A stretch of DNA of 64,000 nucleotides, taken from the NCBI RefSeq assembly GCF_965363235.1, contig NC_134839.1:60107560-60171559 (forward strand), written 5' to 3'. The notes under the pieces were generated by a model. That model was not told the DNA's origin and ran no database searches. It saw nothing but the letters and a program-made list of their open reading frames with translations. A program made the translations under genes and the position numbers. The DNA comes from Mytilus galloprovincialis. Taxonomy: Eukaryota > Mollusca > Bivalvia > Mytilida > Mytilidae. Every line of letters begins with the position of its first letter. Within the stretch, counting starts at the first letter, position 1. This document shows positions 26,442 to 37,739 of the stretch, one piece after another.

Positions 26442-27182
26442 TTACATTGATTTCTGATATACTTCTAACCATGACTTTACTTCTTGTGGACTATATAATT
26501 GTGGACCGAGTCCGTTTGCCAAGACTATCTTTCCGTTATGGATGATGTAATATCGTTCGGGGAACGCACCATATGCCAGACATGTTTTATCATCCATGGT
26601 ATCTACCAATATTGGACAGTCCACACCTTCTTGTCTGAGAAGTTTCGCCGCTTCGATTCTTTCCTCCAATGATTTATGCTGTAACATATCTTCAAATTTA
26701 GGACCACGCACGTTCCAGCCATCTAAAGGGTGTGCTTCTCTAACATACATAATAACAAAGTCTGCTAAAGAGGCAAACTCACGGATCATTTCCTTGAAAT
26801 GTTCCAGGTTTGCAATAAATGGAGGTCAGGTGCAGCTGCCAAAATTAACAATTAACGGGCGGTGGGATTTTTCAAAGTCTAGAAGTTTACTAAATGTTTT
26901 TGTTTCTATATTACATACTGTTGTGTTAATAGCTGCTTTTCCAACTTCTGCTTCCCTGTATATTATTTCCCATAAATGTTTTTTCACTACGGATGTGAAA
27001 GTTTTAAGAGTTATGACTGATTCTAACCCCACGCCGTACATTTCCTTTGATTTGTCTGCGAATCGTCGTTTCACGATTGTTCCTATACCAGGTAGCCATC
27101 CAAGAATCAATAACAATATCCAAAAAATGACAGTCAGCACACAAGTGACAAGAACATTTAATTTATAAATGAACCCAGACAT
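26442..27182 (-). CDS. Iodothyronine deiodinase-like selenoprotein
   Basis: The product is a thioredoxin-fold selenoenzyme that in vertebrates removes iodine from thyroid hormones. It is 246 residues in a single exon, read through TGA at codon 119 as selenocysteine. Residues 8-35 form one hydrophobic segment (LNVLVTCVLTVIFWILLL) near the N-terminus, as in membrane-anchored deiodinases. The active site reads RPLIVNFGSCT-U-PPF, matching the family. Further family landmarks are EAHPLDGW and YGAFPERYYIIHNGKIV, then GLGPQLYSPQEV near the C-terminus. The ATG at 27182 is the first Met after an in-frame TGA eight codons upstream. Length and lack of introns resemble vertebrate DIO3, but the paralogue cannot be assigned. 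An ORF caller would split it at the TGA. The iodinated substrate in a mollusc is not known from sequence. Confidence 0.95.
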
Positions 27183-27292
27183 ATTAGCTTTTACTGGAAT
27201 TCTTCAATGCATCTACAATTAAAATCAGAGAATAAACATAGTGTGAATAGAAAAAGAAAAAAACAAAACAAAAATAATTGTATTTCCATTTT

Positions 27293-27353
27293 CGCTAGCC
27301 AAGGGTTACGATCCACGCACCTTCTCTACACAGATCGTTACCCGTGGCTAGCG
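27293..27353. repeat. 21-bp inverted repeat upstream of deiodinase
   Basis: The arm cgctagccaagggttacgat (27293 on) pairs with the complement of the arm ending cgtggctagcg (27333-27353), with two mismatches in 21 bp and a 19-nt spacer. It lies about 110-170 bp upstream of the deiodinase ATG, so it could sit in the promoter or 5' UTR. It could equally be a tiny mobile hairpin. Confidence 0.7.
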
Positions 27354-28429
27354 GCGAAGATGTTTAACTCGAGCCCAAAGACTTTTGGAATATATTTTTA
27401 TACAGGTGTGAAATTTATTAGACTACATTGCGTTCAATGTATATAGAGGGTTTAAAATGTTTGCTTCTTGATTTATAACAAATTAAACTTATCATCCACC
27501 ATATTTCATCCAAAGTATATAGTAGCCATATATTGTGTTAATCAGAGTTATAACTATATGTCATTCTTAAGTATAACTGGACCTAGATAGAAAAAAAAAA
27601 CTGCATATAAAGTTTCAGAATTTTGAAAACTTAACTTGATTTTGTTATTTTTCCCCCTTCCTGTACTACGTTGAAAAGAGGTTTGAGAGGACCCCCTTAT
27701 ATAATAGATGTTGTGAACTGTATTGGTGATCATGGACAATAGATGGACAATAGGTATCTGCATAACAATAGACGATTTGAATTACGTAACTGAGTGGACT
27801 CATATGTTTGTTTATTTTGCTATTTTCTGCAGACTGGATAAAAAAATGCATGCACATCAAAATCCAACTAAGCTATTGATGCCGGCATAAAAAGTGCCTA
27901 GATGCGTCGGTTAGTCTCTTTTCAGATAAAATTGTGTGTTGTAAACAGACAAATTTGTCAATTCCTTTTGATAAATCTAATCCAAAATTTTACTTCGAAT
28001 GCAGGAAACTCGGAATGCATATATACCTGAATGGTGTATTCAGCAAATTATGTTTTAAGGTTCATTAATAACATATGGACAAAAAAAATTGTTAATTACA
28101 TCTCAAAAACTACAGACTACCCTGTCCAGTTGGAAATGTTTTAAGGCCAGGCATCTACTAGACATAAAAATTGTGTGCATTTTGTGTTTCAGACAGATAA
28201 AATCTGTTTTGGATGTTGATGAACATTTCTTTCCTTTCTGTTCCTTCAAGAGGTGTAAAAATTATAAGTTGGGATACAACTTTGAGATGTTCCCTCTCAG
28301 ATAACAACGGTATTGCATTGTATTGATTGTCCTTGTTTAGCATGGACAAACAAACAGACAAAAGAATTCTAAACAACGACAAGTGAGTTAAAGGGTGTAA
28401 CTGAGTTGACAGTATCAAATGAAATTCAT
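27354..28429. other. Intergenic, no gene seen
   Basis: AT-rich DNA with ORFs under 87 codons and no recognisable motif. It lies upstream of the deiodinase gene and may hold its promoter. I could not identify one. Confidence 0.45.
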
Positions 28430-28835
28430 GTGTTTATAAAAAAAGAAGATATGGTATAATTGCCAATTCAATGAGCTAGACAACTCTCCACAAGAAACCA
28501 AAATGACACAGAAATTAACAACTATAGGTCACCGTACGTCCTTCAACAATGAGCAGAGCCCATACCGTATAGTCAGCTATAAAAGGTCCCGAAATGACAA
28601 TATAAAACAATGCAAGCGAGAAAACTAACGGCCTAATTTATGTGTAAAAAAAATAAACGAAAAACAAATATGTAACACATAAACGAACGACAACCACTGA
28701 AGTACAGACTCCTGACTTGGGACAGGCACATAAATACATAATGTGGCGGGGTTGAGCATATTAGCAGGATCCCAACCCTAACCCAACCTGGGACAGTAGT
28801 ATAATAATACAACATAAGAACGAACTATAACAAAA
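28430..28835 (+). repeat. Dispersed repeat B, longest copy
   Basis: It starts with gatatggtataattgccaat, followed by gacacagaaattaaca, ataggtcaccgtacg, acaatgagcagagcc and gtcagctataaaaggtcc. It ends with ggcggggttgagcatatt and acataagaacgaactataac. It is colinear with 18770-19125 and extends further. Non-coding mussel interspersed repeat. Confidence 0.78.
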
Positions 28836-28929
28836 GTGCACACGCTGAAATGTCTCGCCTTCTATACTAATCATTGATATTATGTTGATAGTCCTTAGTA
28901 TCAAGCTAAGCTTTATAACAACTGTCACA

Positions 28930-29920
28930 TAAACTTAACATTAACCAAGATAACTAAACATAGACCAATGAACCTTGAAAATGAGGTCAAGGTCAGATGA
29001 ACCATGCCAGTCAGACATGTACAGCTAACAATGCTTCTATACAACATATACAGTTGACCTATTACTTATAGTTTAAGAAAAATAGACCAAAACACAAAAA
29101 CTTAACACTGTGCAATGAACCGTGAAAATGAGGTCACGGTCAAATAAAACCTGTGCGACTGACATAAAGATCATAAAATATTTCCATACACCAAATATAG
29201 TTGACCTATGGCATATAGTATTAGATAAAAAGACCAAAACTCAAAAACTTAACTTTGACCACTGAACCATGAAAATGAGGTCAAGGTCACATGACATCTG
29301 CTCTCAAGACATGTACACCTTACAATCATTCCATACAACAAATATAGTAGACCTATTGCATATAGTATGAGAAAAACAGACCAAAACACAAAAAATTAAC
29401 TTTGACCACTGAACCATAAAAATGAGGTCAAGGTCACATGAAATCTCCCCGCTAGACATGTACACCTTACAATCATTCCATACAACAAATATAGTAGACC
29501 TATTGCATATAGTATGAGAAAAACAGACCAAAACACAAAAATTTAACTATAACCACTGAACCATGAAAATGAGGTCAAGGTCAGATGACACCTGCCAGTA
29601 GGACGTGTACACCTTACAGTCCTTCAATACACTGAATATACTAGCCCTATTGCTTATAGTATCTGAGATATGGACTTGACCACCAAAACTTAACCTTGTT
29701 CATTGATCCATGAAATGAGGTCGAGGTCAAGTGAAAACTGTCTGACAGACATGAGGACATTGCAAGGTACGCATATATCAAATATAGTTATCCTATTACT
29801 TATAATAAGAGAGAATTTAACATTACAAAAAATTGTGAACTTTTTTTTCAAGTGGTCACTGAACCATGAAAATGAGGTCAAGGACATTGGATATGTTACT
29901 GACGGAAACTTCGTAACATG
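28930..29920. repeat. 147-bp tandem array, about 7 units
   Basis: The anchor atgaggtcaaggtca occurs at 28981, 29128, 29275, 29422, 29569, 29715 and 29872, giving spacings of 147, 147, 147, 147, 146 and 157. Each unit also contains acatgtacaccttacaatca, a conserved cctattgcatatagta segment and ccaaaacacaaaaacttaac. The two central units are nearly identical and produce a repeated peptide frame on the minus strand that should not be annotated as a gene. Confidence 0.9.
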
Positions 29921-29999
29921 AGGCATCTATATACAAAGTATGAAGCATCCAGGTCTTCCACCTTCTAAAATATAAAGCTTTTAAGAAGTTAGCTAACAC

Positions 30000-30230
30000 C
30001 GCCGCCGCCGCCGGATCACTATCCCTATGTCGAGCTTTCTGCAACAAAAGTTGCAGGCTCGACAAAAATCAGTTGAAAAAGGCTTAACTCATCAGATGGA
30101 TAAAAATACAACTGGACGGGGACGGGTACTTGTACGTCCCAACAACAAAAAGACACTAGGTACAGATCTGAGAGGACTTACAGTTAACTGATAGCTAGTT
30201 CAAAGCCTCTAGAAACTAATACAAAAACCA
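30000..30230. repeat. Remnant of interspersed repeat with CCG microsatellite
   Basis: A short (ccg)n run (29999-30013) is followed by tcgagctttctgcaacaaaa and a atcagttgaaaaaggcttaa unit related to the tandem at 11485-11540, then a short acgggtacttgtacgtccc segment. It is not coding in a form I can recognise. Confidence 0.4.
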
Positions 30231-30800
30231 TGCATCTAAGACTTAATTATCAATCCGTACACATCCAATAGATGTCGTGTAAAGACGTCATAAACAGTCA
30301 GAGAAAATCATGACCTTGTGCAATGCCAAGATACAGGTATAGACAGCCTGTAGATCCATGAATTGGTAACCTTTTAGAATGAGTTTATTTAAAGGATCGA
30401 CAAGTTTACCAGGATCGTTTCTAAATTTTCGGGAACAGTTAACAACATTTCCGTAAAGATGAGTATGTGCTATCCCGTTAGAAATACGTTTTCTACAGAT
30501 ACAACTAAACTCCAAAAACAAATCTTCATATCTTTGGAATAATTTAGTAAAGGTTTTGAGTAATTTATGGTATCGAAATCCCTGGTTTAATAAGTTACCA
30601 GTAATACATAGATTACGTTCGTTAAATCAGAAACGTCACAACAGACATTTGCATAGCAAACGAGCTGTGAGATATAATCACCGTAAGATGGTGCCAAAGG
30701 AACATCACCATCTAAAAATGGAAAATTAACAATAGGGAACGCAAAATCGTCCCTTTTCTCGTAATTTTTAGTGTGGTCAGGAGTTTGTTTATATTACACC
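30230..30800 (-). pseudogene. Reverse transcriptase C-terminal fragment (Penelope-like type)
   Basis: Reading down the minus strand from about 30775, the frame gives KRDDFAFPIVNFPFLDGDVP, then SYGDYISQLVCYA, the signature that follows the catalytic core in a family of bivalve and cnidarian retroelement RTs. After a frameshift near 30600 it continues with HKLLKTFTKLFQRYEDL and HTHLYGNVVNCSRKFR (ORF 30521-30288). At least one further frame break and no catalytic motifs mean it is a dead 3' piece. It starts near the point where the plus-strand element at 37.75-40.0 kb stops, so the two may be different pieces of one family. I infer this from motif order only. Confidence 0.65.
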
Positions 30801-31109
30801 CACAGCAGTTATGAAAACAAAATGCCCTTCAAAATCCAAAAAAGATTTAATCTTTCTGCAGCTTTTATATATTAAGTGGAATTAAAACTTTTCCAACTGG
30901 AGAGGTTCGCTTGTACTCAGTATTTTTGTTTTGTTTAAATATAGGCTCCATTATGTTCATTTGCTATGATGAACCTTCTAATATATATACTGGCACTCGT
31001 ACAGGTATACAGATCTTATGGATGCTTTGCCTTTTTGTAGAAATTGTATCTATTGAAACTAACGTATATATGCAAAAAATATCTGACTCCCCTTTCTTTT
31101 ATAATTAGC

Positions 31110-32670
31110 AAAAATAAACAAATCCATAAACGTTTAATTAAATGTAAGTTTTTAGAAGTCATAATAAATTAATTTTAAAAAGTTTTTTCTTATGTTAGTC
31201 TTTTTTTTTTTAGTTGAATGTTACGGTAAAGTTTGTAAATTGACATTTTGCTTTATTTTACCATGTATGTAGCATTATTATGTTTAGTGTGAATGTATTG
31301 AGTATAAACATGTGTATACGTGTATATATGATGTCCTCTTGTACACATATGTGTCCGAGGTTTATTAATAAAGTATTGTATATTGTCTATTGTCTTATAC
31401 TTTTAACAAAAAAGTTAGTTAAATTCAAGGTAATAGATAAAACCAACTTACCATCTTACATGTACCCCTAGAATATCAGTGATGTAATTGTCAAATGTGT
31501 GAATTTTTATACTACATGGCAAATCAATGTTTGTGTGTATTTCAAACAGGTTAAAAGGTAGGACGTCTATATCCAGCAGTTAGTTAACCTCTTTGCTATT
31601 ATGTCATCTCGATGTGAACAAAGAATGACCACATATATAAATAAAATGTTTATTTAAATTATTTTGAAATACTGTAAAACAAAACCATTTTTAATGATTT
31701 GTTTACTTTATCGGCTCTGTAAATTAATTCGGAATTTATCGATTTTCATATTGTACTATCGTGTATAAAAGGGGGAAGTGTAAACTAGTCGTAACAAATA
31801 TTTGGAATATGCGAATACAATTATAAAAACAGGAACATGCAAATTATAACGAAAAATATATTATAGACGATATGTTGCAAATTATTATACATTAGTGTGT
31901 TCATCCGTACAATGGTATTCCGTTTAAAAAATTGCATTTCACGTATTTTTGAAAAAAATCTGTGTAACTTAATTTGAAATTGAAAATGCCTGTACCAAGT
32001 CAGGAATATGACAGTTTTTGTCCATTCGTTTTTGATGCGTTTTGTTATTTGATTTTGCCATGTGATTATGGACTTTCCCAATTGATCTTCCTCTAAGTTC
32101 AGTATTTTTGTGATTTTACTTTTTAAAACATTACCGATACGAAAACTTAACACGAAAAAGAAAAGCCGAATACGTTAGATAATTAAGGAGACGATCATTT
32201 GACTTTCATGTAGGAAAAAGGGCCAGCAAAATTTTGTATATTAATACCCTGGACTGGTAATAGAGCTGAAAAAAATAAGCCTGTATAAGACAGAATAAAA
32301 ATGCATGTTCTGCGACACAAAATGCAGATATCAAACGTATATAAAAACGTGCAAATGTGGTCGTTTACGGAAATATTAAGCATGCGTGGCAACAAAAGAC
32401 AATGCATAGTCGATCAGAAAAAAAGCTGTTAAAACATTTTATAAATCATTTAAAATTAAGCCATGATGTATCTCAATCATGTTAAGATACTTGGCGTACA
32501 TTTACTATTATATGATTTGGAAAAACTTTGTAACAACTAAATCCGTATTTAAAACTGTTATTTGATTTAAGTAAAATATATGAGTATTTTCATATATTTT
32601 TTTTAATAATCAGGAACGCCAAAGGTCATCCTTCTTCATTTTTCTTAAAATTACACCATAACCAATTATT
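31110..32670. other. Intergenic with repeat fragments
   Basis: A stretch near 31340-31395 (gtccgaggtttattaataaa followed by tattgtatattgtctattg) resembles the 3' tail of a non-LTR element. The block 31985-32130 carries the tgcctgtaccaagtcagg ... gttcagtatttttgtg repeat family. No gene. Confidence 0.4.
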
Positions 32671-32673
32671 TAA

Positions 32674-32833
32674 GAAATAATTCATGGGGGCTTGAATATA
32701 TCGTGATTTTACCTCGGGTTGGCCCTTTATGACAAATATTTTACCCCTGAGCGATAGCGAGGGGTAAAATATCGGCATAAAGGGACAACCCGTGGTAAAA
32801 TCTAGATATATTCAAGCCCCCATGAATTATTTC
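32674..32833. repeat. 160-bp hairpin
   Basis: The left arm begins gaaataattcatgggggctt and the right arm ends with the complement, aagcccccatgaattatttc. The inner blocks tattttacccct and aggggtaaaata also pair, as do ggccctttat/ataaaggg. The centre gagcgatagcga is itself nearly palindromic. Arms are about 75 bp with few mismatches. Likely a small foldback or MITE. Confidence 0.85.
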
Positions 32834-33144
32834 GATTCTGATAGGACACATACGGCAATTCTTTTGGATCGAAGCGCTCTAGGTGTAGGCAAATATTTGC
32901 CGTTCCCATAAATAAACGCACTAATAAACTAGCGTAAAAGAACGGAGCAAACTGCATTAGTGACATGCTTAAACTATTCAAAATAATGTATTTAGACAGT
33001 TTTGGATGAATTTGAATGATAATTTATTTATATGTCTTATATGATGTACAATAAAGGGCTTTTGCCACATTTTAGCATCATTTGTGTATGTTTCCTTGTG
33101 ATGATTTTCGGATCCACAAGCGTGTATTTTCCCGTAAAATGCTT

Positions 33145-33300
33145 ACATTCTAACGTCATTGTTCTATGACGTCGGGTATCTCATTCATAAAAAAGCATAT
33201 GACGTGGGAGTACAATCGGAACAGCACTGGCAATATATTCATATTTTACCACGGGTGTGTACTCAAAGCGTTTGAAGGACGTCATGTTAGAATGCCTTTT
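33145..33300. repeat. Short inverted repeat flanking ~120 bp
   Basis: acattctaacgtcat at about 33147-33161 is mirrored by gacgtcatgttagaatg at about 33280-33296, with a further gacgtc near 33170. It lies about 310 bp after the 160-bp hairpin and may belong to the same element. The enclosed 68-codon frame (33166-33372) is probably chance. Confidence 0.5.
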
Positions 33301-33379
33301 AAAGCATTTACATGTAAAATTACTATATCGAAGAACCAAAAAACATTGCATGAAATATTTTTACAGTTGTGATCTGACA

Positions 33380-34380
33380 TAATATCCCTAAACAACATAT
33401 CCCTTAACAATTCTATCATGCAGAAGCCATTTGCTTTTTTTTTTTTTTTAATTTTGCAACTTTTGTTACTTTTACGTCTTTATAATCAGATGGCGACAAA
33501 TTTGAACAAAACAACTTCAGTGCATCAAACAAAATTATAATTAATTACTTTCGATGTTTATTGATTTAATGAATTTTCTGTATGAGGCAAATATGAGTCT
33601 TTTGATACTTTTTGATACTGTATTATATTTGCTGTATACTAGCATTCCTCGGTACCATATGTCTCGCAACTTTAACATTCACAACCTTTGACTACATTTA
33701 AATGTTGACTGTTAAAAGTCTTAAAATACTAGTAAGTTCATTCATCAGAAAAATGCAGAAAGATCGATAAAAATAATATTTCAAGATTTGCTCTAGATAT
33801 TGTCTTTATGTCATTCAACAGATTCTGTTCATATATCGTAAAATTCAATGCTATTTTGACAAAGATATATTTATAAAGATGAGAGAAAAACTTTAACCAC
33901 AGACAACCTAAATGCGACTTCGCCGACTGAATATAAGATAGCTCGCTTCCTTAAAGGGGTGAGCGGAATATGAATTTGTACTGGTAATGGAAAATAAAGG
34001 TAATCTAAAGACAGAAACTGAGCCTTGTAACATGCCACCAACGGACCACTTCAAGATTTGTTCATCAGTTTTTAACATACAAAAAGCGCAGTATTATTAC
34101 ATTACACGTCCATATTCCAACCAGATGTGACTGCATGTTTATTCATTTTGAACTGATGAACGGGATGAGTGGTGCTACCTACTGGAAGTCCAGGTACATG
34201 TACTAGTACTACTATTCCCAAGTAAACACTTTATAAGGGGGCGAAAGATACTAGAGGGACAGTCAAACTCATAGATTGAAAATAAACACCAGACACAAGT
34301 TGTTTCCTTTTTCCTTTTTCCATATTCAAATTGAATTGTTTTTCCCCTCAAAATTTTTTTTCACAAATTTGTTTTTCCTA
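33380..34380. other. Intergenic, no gene seen
   Basis: AT-rich DNA with no ORF or repeat I can name. It leads into the T-rich minisatellite. Confidence 0.5.
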
Positions 34381-34382
34381 AA

Positions 34383-35943
34383 AAAAAATTTATTTCCTTA
34401 TTCGGTTTCTTTTTCCTTATTCGGTTTCTATTTCCTTATTTGATTTTCATTTCCTTATTCGGTTTCTATTTCGTTATTTGATTTTCATTTCCTTATTCGG
34501 TTTCTTTTTCCTTATTCAATTTTCATTTCCTTATTCAGTTTCTTTTTCCTTATTCGGTTTCTTTTTCCTTATTCAATTTTCATTTCCTTATTCAGTTTCT
34601 TTTTCCTTATTCGATTTTCATTTCCTTATTCGGTTTCTTTTTCCTTATTGGGCTTCCATTTCCATATTCGATTTTCACTTCCTTGTTCGGTTTCTTTTTC
34701 CTTTTGCGATTTTCATTTCCTTTTTCGGTTTCTATTTCCTTATTCGATTTTCATTTCCTTGTCAGGATTCTTTTTCCTTATTCAGTTTCTATTTCCTTAT
34801 TCGACTTTCATTTCCTTTTCGGTTTCTTTTTCCTTTTTCGATTTTCATTTCCTTTTTTGGTTTCTATTTCCTTTTTCGATTTTCATTTCTTTATTCGGTT
34901 TCTTTTTCCTTTTTTGATTTTCATTTCCTTATTCGGTTTCTTTTTCCTTTTTTGATTTTCATTTCCTCATTCGGTTTCTTTTTCCTTTTTTGATTTTCAT
35001 TTCCTTATTCGGTTTCTTTTTCCTTATTCAGTTTCTATTTCCTTATTCGATTTTAATTACCTTATTCAATTTTCATTTCCTATTTCAGTGTTTTCCCCTT
35101 ATTTGGTTTCTATTTCCTTATTCAGTTTCTATTTCCTTATTTGATTTTCATTACCTTATTCAATTTACATTTCCTAATTCAGTTTTTTTTTTCCTTATTT
35201 GGTTTCTATTTCCTTATTTGGTTTCTATTTCCTTATTCAGCTTCTATTTCCTTATTCGATTGTCATTTATTTACCTTATTCAATTTTCATTTCCTAATTC
35301 AGTTTTTTTTCCTTATTTGGTTTATATTTCCTTATTTGGTTTCTGTCTCCTTATTCGATTTTCATTACCTTATTCAATTTTCATTTCCTAATTCCATTTT
35401 TTTTTCCTTATTGGGTTTCCATTTCCTTATTCGATTTTCATTTTCTTATTTGATTTTCATTTTCTTATTTGATTGTCATTTCCTTATTCGGTTTCTTTTT
35501 TCTTTTTCGATTTTCATTTTCTTTTTCGGTTTCTATTTCCTTATTCGATTTTCATTTCCTTATTCGGTTTCCGTCTTCCTTTTTCGATATTCAAATTTTG
35601 AAAAGTATTACAAGTCGAATCTGATTTTTTTTCCTCAAAATTTTTTTCTCAAATTTTATTTTCACAATTTTTTTTTTCCTCAACACTTTTTTTTCCTCAA
35701 AATTTTTTTTCTCGAATATTTTTTTCCTCAATTTTTTTTTTCGTTTTCCATTTCCTTATTCGACTTTCATTTCCTTATTCGGTTTCTATTTCCTTATTCG
35801 GCTTCTATTTCCTCATTCAGTTTCTTTTTTCTTATTCGGGTTTCATTTCATTTTCGGTTTCAATTTCCTTATTCGATTTTCATTTCCTTATTTGGATTTC
35901 TATTTCCTTATTCGGTTTTTATTGCCTTATTCGATTTTTATTT
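34383..35943. repeat. Pyrimidine-rich 18-bp minisatellite, ~1.55 kb
   Basis: Alternating 18-bp units, tttccttattcggtttct and tttccttattcgattttca-like, run for about 1.5 kb. A T-rich break at 35590-35740 contains tttttttcctcaaaat units. The plus strand is almost purely pyrimidine with few G. Because 18 is a multiple of three and the unit lacks stops in this direction, it produces long frames (up to 308 codons) of FSFPYSVSISLFDFHF-like peptide. These are artefacts of the repeat rather than proteins. Confidence 0.92.
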
Positions 35944-35944
35944 T

Positions 35945-36235
35945 TATGCCCCACCTACGATAGTAGAGGGGCATTATGTTTTCTGGTCTGTGCGTCCGTT
36001 CGTCCGTCCGTTCGTTCGTCCGTCTGTCCCGCTTCAGGTTAAAGTTTTTGGTCAAGGTAGTTTTTGATGAAGTTGAAGTCCAATCGACTTCAAACTTAGT
36101 ATACATGTTCCCTATGATATAATCCTTTTGATTTTAATGCCAAATTAGAGGGTTTATCCCAATTTCACGGTCCACTGAACATAGAAAATGATAGTGCGAG
36201 TGGGGCATTCGTGTACTGGGGACACATTCTTGTTT
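35945..36235 (+). repeat. Dispersed repeat A, copy 2
   Basis: Colinear with 17432-17722: atgccccacctacgatagta, the ccgttcgtccgtccgttcgt stretch, caggttaaagtttttggtca, tttcacggtccactgaacat and gtgcgagtggggcattcgtg. It begins exactly where the pyrimidine-rich minisatellite ends, so the minisatellite may have grown from or next to this element. Confidence 0.78.
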
Positions 36236-37419
36236 ATTTGGTTAGGGAAAAAAAACGTTTCGTAGTGCAGGGACGCTACCTCTACCATGCAGTCGTTTTT
36301 TACCCTTTTTTCAATTATATTCGTGCAAAACAATTAACAAGGGTTAGTTGCATGTAATTTTCAATATGTTTTAATCAACATAATATTGGGTTGATATCCA
36401 CTACGAAACAATTTGTCCACTACGAAACGGTTTTGTAAACTACTACACTCATCAAAATTTCCACTAAGTTGCACGAGAATGAGTTGTTTCTTCATATGCT
36501 GAAAGTACTGTCTTTCTAGTATACAATGAAAAACAAACTGGAATGTCTATTAAAATGCAATAAGATAGATGTGCATTTAGAAGCTGTTTCGTAAGAAAAA
36601 ATGTCCCCTACGAAACAGTACATGGTAGATTATGAAAATAATATCAGTTTAAAGAGTATTAAAGATTGCATTTTTTTATTTACAAATAGGTCTATGATAG
36701 AGGTATTCAAAATAACTCTTGAAATAAAATTTTAGACAAGTTGGTTTTCCATTTTTTTAGGTTTGAAATTCACGCTTTTATTATAACACGCCCAATTGTG
36801 TCACTATGAAATATAAAATTGAAAGTGGTAATTTTGTAGTATGGAAAGGCGCATCCTGAAATGCAAGCGTATTCCCGATTTTGGTTTTACATGCCCCGTG
36901 TGTTACTTCATTTACAGAACCAAGCTCAAGCTAGCAGCCACTCGCTAGCAGCCAATACGCTAGCAGCCACTTTTCGAATATGTCTATGAACCTAAAAATT
37001 GCATAAGATTTAAACGTACTCAAAATGCTTTTATTGATATATAACCAATATATTATTAGTGTTTAACATATAATAAAGCAATCGGAGAACTATTCGATGA
37101 TTTAAAAAATATTTGGTCCTGTTCATTAATTTAAGACAATAGTAATCGATGTCAATATACCAAACAGCGTGCTCCCCGCTTTTAATTTTAATAGTCAACA
37201 GTTTTGAGTGTACATAGAATCGTAAACATGTATTAAAAAGTATTCAAATGCTTACAAAATTGCTTGTAACAGGGAATTGACATTGAAATAATAAATTAAT
37301 TTTGTGATATTGTGTCAAATAGCTTTCCATATTCTAGGCATCCTATCAAATAGTTCCTGAAAAGTTATTATTGTTCTGCATGACAAGAAAAGAAAGAGCA
37401 TTAATATTTTTTTTTAAAC
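36236..37419. other. Intergenic with short repeats
   Basis: No gene. It holds several ctacgaaac motifs (36400-36620), including a ctgtttcgta/tacgaaacag hairpin near 36583-36616. It also has three direct copies of cgctagcagcca at 36932-36974. Confidence 0.45.
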
Positions 37420-37700
37420 TTTTGACCAAACTTTGAAAAAAATCTAAGCAGAACAACACCCTTGATTTTTTTCTCAAGTATACCTTAGCTCTTCATCTCC
37501 ACATTGCACCTAGTGGCGAAAAATGTATTGCCGTAGAACATTTTTTATTAACATTTCCGTAAGGGTGGGATAGGGTGTCCGACCCCAACTTTGGACCAAA
37601 TTTTAAAAAAAAACTAAGCCAAACCACACCCTGGATTTTTTCTCAAGTAGACCTTGCGTATACAGCTTCTCATTGCCCCTGGTGGCGAAAAAACGGGAGA
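37420..37700. repeat. 168-bp satellite, isolated block (~1.6 units)
   Basis: The same monomer as the large array at 43450-46740: attgccgtagaacatttttt, tccgtaagggtggg, accccaactttggacc and aaccacaccctggatt, then ttctcaagtagacctt. It sits immediately 5' of the Penelope-like element, with only a few tens of bases between. Confidence 0.9.
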
Positions 37701-37739
37701 GCTTTTTCGCTTTCCTTTTCCTTTGACATAACATGAAAA

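Noticed and set aside
26596..27168. 190-codon ORF on the plus strand across the deiodinase
   Set aside because: It is antisense to a gene with clear family motifs and shows no domain of its own.
29304..29531. 75-codon ORF with an internal repeated peptide (CFSHTICNRSTIFVVWND)
   Set aside because: It is two units of the 147-bp tandem array read through, not a gene.
34478..36067. Long plus-strand ORFs (up to 308 codons) of F/S/L/Y-rich repeat peptide, looking like multi-pass membrane proteins
   Set aside because: All three frames come from an 18-bp pyrimidine-rich tandem unit; the hydrophobic pattern is a by-product of TTT/TTC/TCA codons, with no start context or family match.
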